Assembly: GCF_017565705.1 (NCBI RefSeq)
Contig: NZ_JAGDYL010000001.1
Location: 62,001 to 126,000 of the forward strand
Source: Leucobacter ruminantium
GTDB taxonomy: Bacteria > Actinomycetota > Actinomycetes > Actinomycetales > Microbacteriaceae
DNA: 64,000 bases
Direction: 5' to 3'
Positions 8,339 through 16,201 of this stretch are shown here, in pieces. Below the pieces are notes generated by a model, which was not told where the DNA came from, did not search any database, and was given only the letters and a program-made list of their open reading frames with translations. Position 1 is the stretch's first letter; each line of letters opens with the position of its first letter. Made by a program: the position numbers and the translations under genes.

Positions 8339-11300
8339 TCACTCCGCGCGCGAGTCGCGGCGGCGGAGCATCAGCATCGCCGCTGCGCCGAGCCCCGCGA
8401 GCGCGAGCGCGGCGCCCGCGAACCGGCCCGCCGATTCGGTTCCGGTGCGCGCCAGCCCTCCGACGGTCTTGGGCGAGGGATCGCCTCCGCGAGCCGTCGA
8501 GTTCGCACCGGCGCCCGACGCCGAAGCGCCCGCTTCGCTTCCGGCACCGCCGTCGGGGTCCCCGCTCGCACCTCCGTTCGGATCGCCCTCGGCGCCGCCG
8601 TTCGGATCGCCGTTCGGATCACCGTTCGGGTCGCCTTCGGCACCGCCGTTCGGGTCCACGCCGGGATCCCCGCCCGGATCGCCGGCGACGACGGTGTACT
8701 GCACGGTCTCGCGCGTGATGTTGCCGGCGTTGTCGATCGCGGAGGCGGTGAACTCGAAGACGCCTTCGGTATCGGTCGGCAGCGGTTGGCCGAGCGGCAC
8801 GGACCCCTGGCAGGTGAGCACGCCCGAGAGCGCGTCGTCACAGGTGAACGCTGCGGGCAACGAGGCGCCGAGCGCGACGCGCGCACCCGCGATCGAGGGG
8901 TCGACCGTCACGACCGGGTCGGTCTTGTCGATCCGCACGCCGTGGCTGCGCAGCGCGGTCTCGTTACCGGCGCGATCCGTGGCGCGGTACTCGACGGCGT
9001 AGATGCCCTCCTCGCTCAGCGGCACGTCGGCGAACCCGGGGTAGGCGACCTGCCACGGGCCGTCGCCCACCCGGAAGTCGAGACGCTGCACGCCGGAGTC
9101 CTGATCGCTCGACTCGATCCGCATGTTCGTGTCACGGCGCAGCCACCCGCGCGCGTTCGGCACCGGATCCAGGATCGACGACGCCGTCGGCGCCGTCCGA
9201 TCGATGCGGATGTCGAGCGTCTTCACCGGACCGCGGCGGCCGTACTCATCGACGGCCTGGTAGCTGAGCACGGTGTGCCCGGTCGCGTCGACCGAGATCG
9301 ACTCGCTGCCGTCGGTGATGCCGCTGCCGGTCTGCGCGCCCGTCAGCCGCCACTCGACGCCCGAGGCACCGGTCTGCGGGATCGGGTCGAGCATCACGTC
9401 CACCGGCCCGTTCCACCAGCCGCCGGGCCGCTCCGGGTCGGGAGTCGCCGTCGCGTCGAGCACGGCGTCGGCGGGTACGACCTGGTAGTTCACGATGCGC
9501 ACGTTCGTGTTGCCCGCGACGTCGCTCGCGGTGATGCGCAGGCTGTGCCACCCCAGCGTGTCGCTCGGCAGCGGGTGGCCGTGCGGCGTCGATCCGACGC
9601 AGCTCTCGACGCCCGATGTCGCGTCGGAGCAGCCGAAGCTCGCGTTCACCGACGCGCCGAGCGGCACCTGGCGATCCTCGAGGGTCGGATCGATGTCGAT
9701 CGCCGGCCGCGTCGTGTCGATGTTCACGGGCACCGACTGCTCGCCGGTCGAGTTGCCTGCGGCGTCGCTCGCGCGCCACCACACCCGGTGGTGGCCGTCG
9801 CCCGTCACGAGCACGCGCACGGGCTCCCCGAGCACGGGCGGGTCGGTCCAGGGGCCGTCGTCGACGCGGTACTGCAGCGAGGCGAGCCCGCTGTCGTCGT
9901 CGCGGGCGTCGAGGATGACCTCGACCTCGCCGCGGTGCCAGCCCTGCGAGTTGGGTTCGGGCGTCACCTCGTGGTCCACGGTGGGCGGGGTGACGTCGCC
10001 GGGATCGACGATGAGGGATCCGACATGACGCATCACGTTGCCCGCGCGATCGGTGGCGATGACCGCGAAGGCGAGGTTGCGCGCGACGGAGGTGTCGATC
10101 GCGGTGCCGCTCGGCAGCACGGGGCCGCCTTCGAAGGAGATACCGCAGTCCACGACACCCGAAGTCGCGTCGTCGCAGGCGAAGTCGGCGGTCGCCTGCT
10201 CGCCGCGCTCGACCGTGCCCCGTTCGAGCGCGCCCGAGAACGTGACGGTGGGTCGCGTGCGGTCGATACCGAACTCGAGCACGCGCGGATTCGACTCGTT
10301 GCCGAGACTGTCGCGCGCCACCACCTCGAGCCGGTGCTGCCCGTCGGTGCCGAAGGTCACCAGCGAGTCGTTGGCCACGGTCTGGAAGCTGCCGTCGTCG
10401 CGTTTCGCCCGGATCCACTCGATGCCGTCGGGGTCCTGCACAGAGATGCGCACCTGCATCACGCGGTTGAAGTAGCCCTCGCTCATGCCGACCTCGGGCT
10501 CGAACGTCAGGCTCACTCGCGGCGCATCAGCCGCGGCGATCACGGTGGCGCCCGTGACCTGGCGCGACACGGCTCCGTCGACGTTCACCACCACATGCAC
10601 GGTGTAGTTGCCGGGTGCGAGACCGCGGGCGAGGTAGTCGTAGGAGGCGCGCTGGCCGTCGCTCGTGGAGTTCACCGTGAAGTTGCGGTGCTCGCCGTTC
10701 GCCCCGGTGATCGTGCCGCCGATGCTCACCTCCTTGCCCGCTGGGAGCGGCAGCACGTCGCCCCACACGCGCAGCTCGGTGCGGTTGGTGGTCGTGTACA
10801 CGCGCAGCTGCTTGTGCGTGGCATGGTCCTGCTCCCAACCGCGGTCCACGAACACGTCGGCCGTCTGCTCGCCCATGTTGCGGATCACGAGACGAACGGT
10901 GCCCGTGAAACGACCGCCCTCACCGTGATAGAAGTTCAGCCGAGCCTGCTCTCCGGTCTTGTGCCACCCGGTGCTCGAGCGCCCCTCGGCTTCGAGCCTG
11001 AACTCGATACCGGGCGGGCCCGCGACACTCGCGGTGTATGAGAAGGCCTGCGAGACGTTCTCTGTGTAGAAACGCATCTGCCCGGGCTCGATGCCGGTCA
11101 CGGTGAAGTCGGCGTCGGAGGCCGCCTCCGAGACCTCCTGCTTCTCCTGCACCGGCTTCTCGGGTTTCTCCTCACCCTCGGGCTTCTCCGCCTGCTCGCC
11201 CTCTGCCTCGGTCTGCTCAGAGGTCTCCTCATCGGCGTCGGCGGTCCCCGAGGGATCCTCCCGCACCTGCTCACCCGAGGCTTCGGCATCGCCTCCGGGG

Positions 11301-11746
11301 GCGTTGTCAGGCGCGACCCGCTTCAGCGCGGCGGCCTCCTCTGCGGCTGCGCGCTCGGCGGCGCGCTCGGCGGCGTCTTGCTCAACGGCCGCCTGTTCGG
11401 CAGCGGCTTGCTCTGCGGCCTCGCGCTCAGCATCGGCGCGCTCCGCCTCGAGGCGGAGGCGTTCGGCCTCCGCCTGTTCGGCGGCCAGCCGCTCGCGCTC
11501 CAGCCGTTCGGCCTCGGCCTGAGCCTCAGCGGCGGCCTGAGCCTCAGCGGCCGCCTGAGCCTCGGCCTGCGCGTCTGACCCCGCGCCCGGCGTCTCGTTC
11601 GCGCTCGCCGGAACGGAGCCCCCGAGCAGCAGCGCCGCGCTCAGCAGCACCGCGCCCGTTCCCAATCCCCTGCGCTGCAACGCCCCTTCGGCGCGCACGG
11701 CGCCGAAGGGGCCCGTCCCGTCCTGTGGTTCTCTTCGTTTCCTCAT
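8339..11746 (-). CDS. Large LAxTG-anchored surface protein with Ig-like repeats
   Basis: 1135 aa. Signal peptide around residues 25-48 ending ASA; then an Ala/Glu/Gln/Arg-rich coiled-coil stretch (about 55-145), a Glu/Lys low-complexity linker, an N-terminal beta domain (about 205-400) and repeated Ig/bacterial-surface modules with recurring DNAGN or DSLGN-type strands and DDxTSGV cysteine-paired segments. A DPNG repeat linker precedes LARTG, a hydrophobic helix and RRRDSRAE. LAxTG is the class E sortase signal known from Streptomyces, so the protein is probably covalently attached to peptidoglycan. It is the last gene of a three-gene operon with a lipoprotein and a membrane protein. Ligand unknown; adhesin or cell-surface scaffold is inference. 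Confidence 0.8.
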   Translation of the reverse strand: MRKRREPQDGTGPFGAVRAEGALQRRGLGTGAVLLSAALLLGGSVPASANETPGAGSDAQAEAQAAAEAQAAAEAQAEAERLERERLAAEQAEAERLRLEAERADAEREAAEQAAAEQAAVEQDAAERAAERAAAEEAAALKRVAPDNAPGGDAEASGEQVREDPSGTADADEETSEQTEAEGEQAEKPEGEEKPEKPVQEKQEVSEAASDADFTVTGIEPGQMRFYTENVSQAFSYTASVAGPPGIEFRLEAEGRSSTGWHKTGEQARLNFYHGEGGRFTGTVRLVIRNMGEQTADVFVDRGWEQDHATHKQLRVYTTTNRTELRVWGDVLPLPAGKEVSIGGTITGANGEHRNFTVNSTSDGQRASYDYLARGLAPGNYTVHVVVNVDGAVSRQVTGATVIAAADAPRVSLTFEPEVGMSEGYFNRVMQVRISVQDPDGIEWIRAKRDDGSFQTVANDSLVTFGTDGQHRLEVVARDSLGNESNPRVLEFGIDRTRPTVTFSGALERGTVERGEQATADFACDDATSGVVDCGISFEGGPVLPSGTAIDTSVARNLAFAVIATDRAGNVMRHVGSLIVDPGDVTPPTVDHEVTPEPNSQGWHRGEVEVILDARDDDSGLASLQYRVDDGPWTDPPVLGEPVRVLVTGDGHHRVWWRASDAAGNSTGEQSVPVNIDTTRPAIDIDPTLEDRQVPLGASVNASFGCSDATSGVESCVGSTPHGHPLPSDTLGWHSLRITASDVAGNTNVRIVNYQVVPADAVLDATATPDPERPGGWWNGPVDVMLDPIPQTGASGVEWRLTGAQTGSGITDGSESISVDATGHTVLSYQAVDEYGRRGPVKTLDIRIDRTAPTASSILDPVPNARGWLRRDTNMRIESSDQDSGVQRLDFRVGDGPWQVAYPGFADVPLSEEGIYAVEYRATDRAGNETALRSHGVRIDKTDPVVTVDPSIAGARVALGASLPAAFTCDDALSGVLTCQGSVPLGQPLPTDTEGVFEFTASAIDNAGNITRETVQYTVVAGDPGGDPGVDPNGGAEGDPNGDPNGDPNGGAEGDPNGGASGDPDGGAGSEAGASASGAGANSTARGGDPSPKTVGGLARTGTESAGRFAGAALALAGLGAAAMLMLRRRDSRAE

Positions 11747-11767
11747 CGTGTATCCCTTTCCGTGCCC

Positions 11768-12349
11768 CTACTCGAGCGGGGCTTCGTTGTCGACGAAGGC
11801 GATCACGAAGCCGCCCTCCGCCTCGCGGATCTGAAAGCCGAACGCCCCGCCGTCGGAGCTGTCGAGCGATGCGTAGCCGGTGCCGTTCTCCTCTCCGGAG
11901 ATTCGCACCGGTGCGTACTGCGCGAGCGCCCCTTCGAAGTGGGCGAAGACCTCCTCGCTCGGGCTCTCCGTCACGTAGCTCGCCGTCTCCACGGCGCCAC
12001 CCGACTGCGTGGTGCAGATCGTCGCGCCCTCCGGCGCCTCCGGCCACCCGTCCGGCACGAGCGCCAGGTCGTCGAGGCTCGCCGGCCCCGTTGCCCAGGG
12101 GTAGACCTCTGCGCACTCCTCCGGCACGCCGGGCGCGGTCTCCTCGGGGAGCGGAGCAGAGGCCCCGGTCTCCTCCGGCGCGGCGACCTCGGCATTCCCG
12201 CCGGCCGAGCATCCGGCGAGCACGAGCACCCCGAGAAGAGCAGCGCCGACGGCCGAGCGGCGCCCGAGAGCGGGCGAGGGATCGACTGCGCCGCGATCCC
12301 TCGCCCGCCGCGCGGACCGCGCCGCGCTGCACCCTTCGCCGGACCTCAT
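11768..12349 (-). CDS. Putative lipoprotein
   Basis: 193 aa with a hydrophobic stretch ending in the lipobox VLAGC (GVLVLAGCSAGG), an acidic low-complexity spacer and a small alpha/beta domain containing two further cysteines. No family recognised. The ATG at 12349 overlaps the upstream membrane-protein stop by ATGA, so the pair is translationally coupled; the surface-protein gene starts 21 nt downstream. The N-terminus before the hydrophobic core is long and arginine-rich, so a later start is possible. A perfect GAGGGATC hairpin (12270-12308) lies inside the 5' coding region. Confidence 0.65.
   Translation of the reverse strand: MRSGEGCSAARSARRARDRGAVDPSPALGRRSAVGAALLGVLVLAGCSAGGNAEVAAPEETGASAPLPEETAPGVPEECAEVYPWATGPASLDDLALVPDGWPEAPEGATICTTQSGGAVETASYVTESPSEEVFAHFEGALAQYAPVRISGEENGTGYASLDSSDGGAFGFQIREAEGGFVIAFVDNEAPLE
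12270..12308. repeat. Perfect GAGGGATC-family hairpin inside a coding region
   Basis: GCGGGCGAGGGATC (12270-12283) and GATCCCTCGCCCGC (12295-12308) form a 14-bp perfect stem with an 11-nt loop, within the first codons of the lipoprotein gene. In mRNA it could hinder ribosomes or form a stem, but its family resemblance to other copies suggests a repeat rather than a local regulator. Confidence 0.6.
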
Positions 12350-13101
12350 GCCGGATCCCTCTCGGTGACGCGGCTGCGACCCACCGCGAGCCAGACCCCC
12401 GCGATGACCAGCCAGCCCTGGATGAGGGTGCCGGGAATGCCGGGCACGCCCGAGACGAGCATGAGCGTCAGCAGGCCGAGCCCGAACAGAGCGCTGACCA
12501 CGCCGAGCACGCGCGACACGAGGCGCTCGGCGAAGGCCATCCAGACCATCGCGAGGGCCGAGACGAGCACGCCGAACCACGGGAAGTAGGCGCCGAAGTC
12601 GGTGAGCATGTAGTAGACGAAGAGCCCATGCTCGTCGTAGAGCCCGGCCTCAGGGCCGAGGTAGTTCGCGAGGGCGCCCTTCCAGCCGTAGCCGAGCAGG
12701 CCCGCGGCGGCCGTGGCGATGGCGCCGAAGGCGACGACCTTCGCCCCGACGGAGCTCTCGAAACGCTGCATGCGTCGCCACCACACGGCCGCGAAGACCA
12801 GCAGCAGCGCCATCGCGAAGAGGCCGGCGGTCCAGCCGAGGCGGCCGGGCAGCACCGCGAGGCCGAGCATGTCGGCGCTCGTGACGGAGTAGTCCTCGCC
12901 CGAGAGCCAGGCCTCCGTCTCGGCGTCGGGGCGCACGTCGAACACGATCGTGCCCGCGAAGCCGAGAGCCCCGGCTGCCGAGGCCCAGAGGGGCCACGCG
13001 GTGAAGCCCTGCCTCGCCGGTCTCGCGACGGGAGCTGGGGCGGACGACGACGGCGCCTGCACGGAGGCGGCGACGCTCGATTGGCCTGGGAGTGCGGTCA
13101 T
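12346..13101 (-). CDS. Multi-pass membrane protein of unknown function
   Basis: 251 aa with about six hydrophobic helices after a 35-residue Ala/Pro/Ser-rich cytosolic tail. An extracytoplasmic loop (VRPDAETEAWLSGEDYS) and a second one (LGPEAGLYDEHG) separate the helices. No family recognised. First gene of the operon leading to the lipoprotein and the LAxTG protein; it lies just downstream of the two-component genes, so it is a plausible target or partner of that system. Confidence 0.65.
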   Translation of the reverse strand: MTALPGQSSVAASVQAPSSSAPAPVARPARQGFTAWPLWASAAGALGFAGTIVFDVRPDAETEAWLSGEDYSVTSADMLGLAVLPGRLGWTAGLFAMALLLVFAAVWWRRMQRFESSVGAKVVAFGAIATAAAGLLGYGWKGALANYLGPEAGLYDEHGLFVYYMLTDFGAYFPWFGVLVSALAMVWMAFAERLVSRVLGVVSALFGLGLLTLMLVSGVPGIPGTLIQGWLVIAGVWLAVGRSRVTERDPA

Positions 13102-13212
13102 GGTCGTTCTCTTTCGTGCCAGGGGCTGGGCGCCCCGGATCGGATGGTTGCGATGACCACGATCCCGCCGCGGCGTCCCGGGCCGGCAGGTCGCGATGTC
13201 CTCGTTCGCGCC

Positions 13213-13261
13213 GGGACGCGGGCGGGGACGCGCGGGCAGGGGACGCGGAGACGGGGACGCA
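13213..13261. repeat. Four degenerate GGGACGCG direct repeats
   Basis: GGGACGCG-like units begin at 13213, 13225, 13240 and 13254, spaced 12-15 bp, about 110-160 bp upstream of the membrane-protein operon start (13101, minus) and downstream of the response-regulator gene. The position fits a cluster of binding sites, but GC-rich low complexity is an alternative. Confidence 0.35.
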
Positions 13262-13371
13262 GGGGCGTCGGCCCGGCGGTGGAGCGAGCGAGCGAGGCGA
13301 GTCGGAGCCCGAACGGCGGGCCTCGATTTCGACTCGGCTCCGCCCCGCTCGATCAGCGGCGGAGGGCAGCG

Positions 13372-14046
13372 CTACGGGCGCGCGAGCCTGCCCGAGCCGA
13401 AGCCCGCCTCGCGCGCCATCACGATGAGCGCGCTGCGGTCGGGCGCGCCGAGCTTCGTGATGATCGCGTAGACGTAGTTGCGCACCGTCTTGCTCGTGAG
13501 CACGAGCGTGCGCGCGATGGAGCCGTTGTCGAGGCCGCGCGCGACGAGGTCGAGCACCTCGACCTCGCGGTCGGTGAGCTCGGGGAAGGGCCTGGCCTCG
13601 GCCCGATCGGCTCCACTGCCGAAGAACGAGACGGCGCGGGCGGCCACATCGGCGCCGAAGAGCACCTCTCCATCGGCGACCGCGTGGATGGCCCGTTCGA
13701 CCTCGGTCGGCGAGGCCACCTTGAGCAGGTAACCGCGCGCGCCCGCGGCGAGCGCCGAGAGCAGCGAGCGGTCGTCTCCGAGCATGGTGAGCACGAGCAC
13801 CGCGGTCTCGGGCCTTCGCCCCAGGATGGCGCGCGTCGCGTCGATGCCCGACTCGTCGCCGAGGTCGAGGTCCATGAGCACGACGTCGGGGTGGGCCGTC
13901 TCGAGGATGCGCAGGGCCTCCTCGGTGTCGGCCGCGGAGCCCGCGACCTCCACACCCTCGAGCGTGTCGAGCAGCGAGATGATGCCGCGGCGGAAGAGGG
14001 GATGGTCGTCGACGACCATCACACCGATCGTTCCGCCAGATGCCAT
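13372..14046 (-). CDS. NarL/LuxR-family response regulator
   Basis: 224 aa. Receiver domain at residues 7-125 with the acidic pair VVDDHP and phospho-acceptor Asp59 in VVLMDLDLGD; the C-terminal LuxR helix-turn-helix (ELTDREVEVLDLVARG, SKTVRNYVYAIITKL) occupies about 155-215. It follows two histidine kinase genes on the same strand with a 28-nt gap, so it is the likely phosphorelay partner, and precedes the membrane protein/lipoprotein/surface-protein operon. Confidence 0.9.
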   Translation of the reverse strand: MASGGTIGVMVVDDHPLFRRGIISLLDTLEGVEVAGSAADTEEALRILETAHPDVVLMDLDLGDESGIDATRAILGRRPETAVLVLTMLGDDRSLLSALAAGARGYLLKVASPTEVERAIHAVADGEVLFGADVAARAVSFFGSGADRAEARPFPELTDREVEVLDLVARGLDNGSIARTLVLTSKTVRNYVYAIITKLGAPDRSALIVMAREAGFGSGRLARP

Positions 14047-14074
14047 CGGCCCTCCTCACGCAGGTGCTGTCGAC

Positions 14075-16201
14075 TCAATTCTGCCCCGAGGCAGCGCTTC
14101 CGGCCACGGGCGGATGTCCCGGCCCGGGCGAGGACGCGGAGTCCCCATCACCCGCGAGTGGCAGCGCGACGGCCACGCTCGTGCCCTCAGGCCCCGAGGT
14201 CAGCGACATGGACCCGCCGAACGCCTCGGCCCGCCTCCGCAGCGAGAGCAGCCCGACGCCGGGCGCGTGCGCCTCGGGCAGCCCCCGTCCGTCGTCGCTC
14301 ACCTCGAGCCGGAGCAGGCCGGGCTGGGTCTCGAGCACGATCCGCACCGCTTTCGCACCGGAGTGGCGCGCCGCGTTCGTCAGCGCCTCCGCGGCGATGA
14401 GGTAGACCGCGTCCTGCACGCGCTGGGAGAGTTCGGCTGCGAGCGGCCCAGGGCGGATCTCCGTCGTGACCTCCATCCGCTCGGTGCGGAAGCGCGCGGC
14501 GAGCTCGGCGAGCGCCTCGGGAAGCAACGAACCGTCGAGCGGCGAGGGCGACACCTCTCCCGCGAGCTGCCGCACGGCCCGGGTGCGCCGCGCGACGTCC
14601 TGTTCGAGCTCGGCGAGCAGTTCCACCGCCCGGTCGGGGTTCGTCTCGGCGAGGTTCGCGACGGCGGCGAGGCCGAAGCCGATGCCCGCGAGCGCCGGTC
14701 CGAGGCCGTCGTGCAACTCCTGCTGCACCGCCCGCCGTTCCCCCGCGCGTCTCGCGAAGAAGTCCTCCCGTGCCACGTCGAGGTGCCGGTTCGAGTCGAT
14801 CAGATGCACGGCCGCCGCCACGAGGCCCGCGAGATCGCGCAGCACGGAGATCGACCGCCGGTCGAGCCGCTGCCCGCCCGGCGCCGTCGCCACCAGCTCG
14901 CCGGCCGATCCGGGGAGAGGGATCCGCACCGCGGCGCCCGTGGGCTCGCCCGCCCTGGCGACCGTGCGCGAGACCCCCGATCGCACCTCGACCGAGGCGA
15001 GCCGCAGCACGCGGCGCAGCGCAGCGCACAGCTCCCGGAGGCCGGCGGGTCCCGCTTCGAGCTCGCCGATCCCCGCCCCGAGCCTCGCGAGCATCGTGGC
15101 GGGCTCGGCGCTCTCCCCGTAGACGAGCCGGTCGATACGGCCCTGGATCCAGCCGCGCAGGGGCTGGATGGCGAGCGCGATGAGGATCGGCACGGCGATC
15201 TCGAGCCCCTCGGGCCAGGGCAGGAAGCCGGGGGCCGCGAGCACGATCCCGAGGTAGAGCGCCGCGCCGCTGATCGTCAGCAGACTCCACAGGAGGATGC
15301 GGCTGACGACGACGCGCTGTCCCCAGAGCCCCTGTCCGAGCACCACGACGAGGATCCCCGCAGGGTAGATCACCTGCCCGAGCACCGGTGCCAGCAGGGC
15401 GGGCTCGGCCAGCGCTCCGGGAAGCCGCAGCGGCGCGGGGAGCACGAGCACGGCGTAGCTGCACGTCAGGAAGAGGTGCCCGAGCGTCAGCCAGGCGAGC
15501 CCCGTGCGGCCCGATCCCATCGCCCTCGCCCAGCGGGCGGCCAGGATCCCTCCCGTGATGAGGGCCAGGCCGACCGCCGCGAACGAGGTCACCAGGTAGA
15601 TGCCGGGCAGCGACGACTGGAACGCGCCTCCGCCGAGGGCGAGCGGGTTGCGGGGCTCGACGGCCGACTGGTGCACGAGCGCGGCAGCCGTCGCGACGCA
15701 GGCGTTCGCCGCGCCGATCGCCACGAGGCAGCGCTGCCAGCGCGGCAGCCGCGCGCGCGTGACGAGCACCGGGAGCACGGCCGTCATGAACGTGCCGGGG
15801 ATGTAGCCCCAGCCCGATGCGTGGGCCAGCAGGCCCCAGAGCGGCAGCCCGGGCAGCTCCTCGCCGAGCAGCCCCCACTGGACTCCCAGCGCGCCGAGGC
15901 CCGAGCCGAGCGCGTGCACGGCGAGGATCGCCCCGACCGCGCCGACGCGCCTGGAGAGGAGCAGCGCCGACACCGGCCCGTAGACGAGGGCGACCGTGAG
16001 GCCGATCGCCGGGAAGAGATCCAGCACCTCCGCGGGCGGGCGCGCGAGCACCAGGCCCGGCAGCGGCCGGGCGGGAAGATCGTGGGCGATGGCGAGCCAG
16101 ACGGCGGCGAGCGCGAGCGCCCAGGAGAGCCCCCAGACCGTCGCGCCGAGTGCGATCCCCAGCCGGCGGCCGTCTGCCGAGGAAGTGCCAGGCGCGGTCA
16201 T
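14075..16201 (-). CDS. Membrane sensor histidine kinase (HisKA_3), NarX/DesK type
   Basis: 708 aa. About ten hydrophobic segments fill residues 12-345, followed by a GAF-like linker (365-475), the HisKA_3 helix with phospho-acceptor His497 in QQELHDGLGPALAG, and an HATPase_c domain with N box AAEALTNAARHSG (Asn609), G1 box SDDGRGLP and G2 box GVGLLSLRRRAE. All catalytic boxes are intact. The ATG at 16201 overlaps the upstream kinase stop by ATGA. It presumably phosphorylates the downstream regulator. Confidence 0.88.
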   Translation of the reverse strand: MTAPGTSSADGRRLGIALGATVWGLSWALALAAVWLAIAHDLPARPLPGLVLARPPAEVLDLFPAIGLTVALVYGPVSALLLSRRVGAVGAILAVHALGSGLGALGVQWGLLGEELPGLPLWGLLAHASGWGYIPGTFMTAVLPVLVTRARLPRWQRCLVAIGAANACVATAAALVHQSAVEPRNPLALGGGAFQSSLPGIYLVTSFAAVGLALITGGILAARWARAMGSGRTGLAWLTLGHLFLTCSYAVLVLPAPLRLPGALAEPALLAPVLGQVIYPAGILVVVLGQGLWGQRVVVSRILLWSLLTISGAALYLGIVLAAPGFLPWPEGLEIAVPILIALAIQPLRGWIQGRIDRLVYGESAEPATMLARLGAGIGELEAGPAGLRELCAALRRVLRLASVEVRSGVSRTVARAGEPTGAAVRIPLPGSAGELVATAPGGQRLDRRSISVLRDLAGLVAAAVHLIDSNRHLDVAREDFFARRAGERRAVQQELHDGLGPALAGIGFGLAAVANLAETNPDRAVELLAELEQDVARRTRAVRQLAGEVSPSPLDGSLLPEALAELAARFRTERMEVTTEIRPGPLAAELSQRVQDAVYLIAAEALTNAARHSGAKAVRIVLETQPGLLRLEVSDDGRGLPEAHAPGVGLLSLRRRAEAFGGSMSLTSGPEGTSVAVALPLAGDGDSASSPGPGHPPVAGSAASGQN

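Noticed and set aside
8054-11041. Very long open frame antisense to the surface-protein gene
   Set aside because: Translation is Arg/His/Ala-rich, has no family pattern, and is the usual shadow of a high-GC gene with strong third-position bias.
12270-12308. Perfect hairpin as a transcription terminator
   Set aside because: It lies inside the lipoprotein coding region with the operon continuing downstream; it is better treated as a repeat-family copy.
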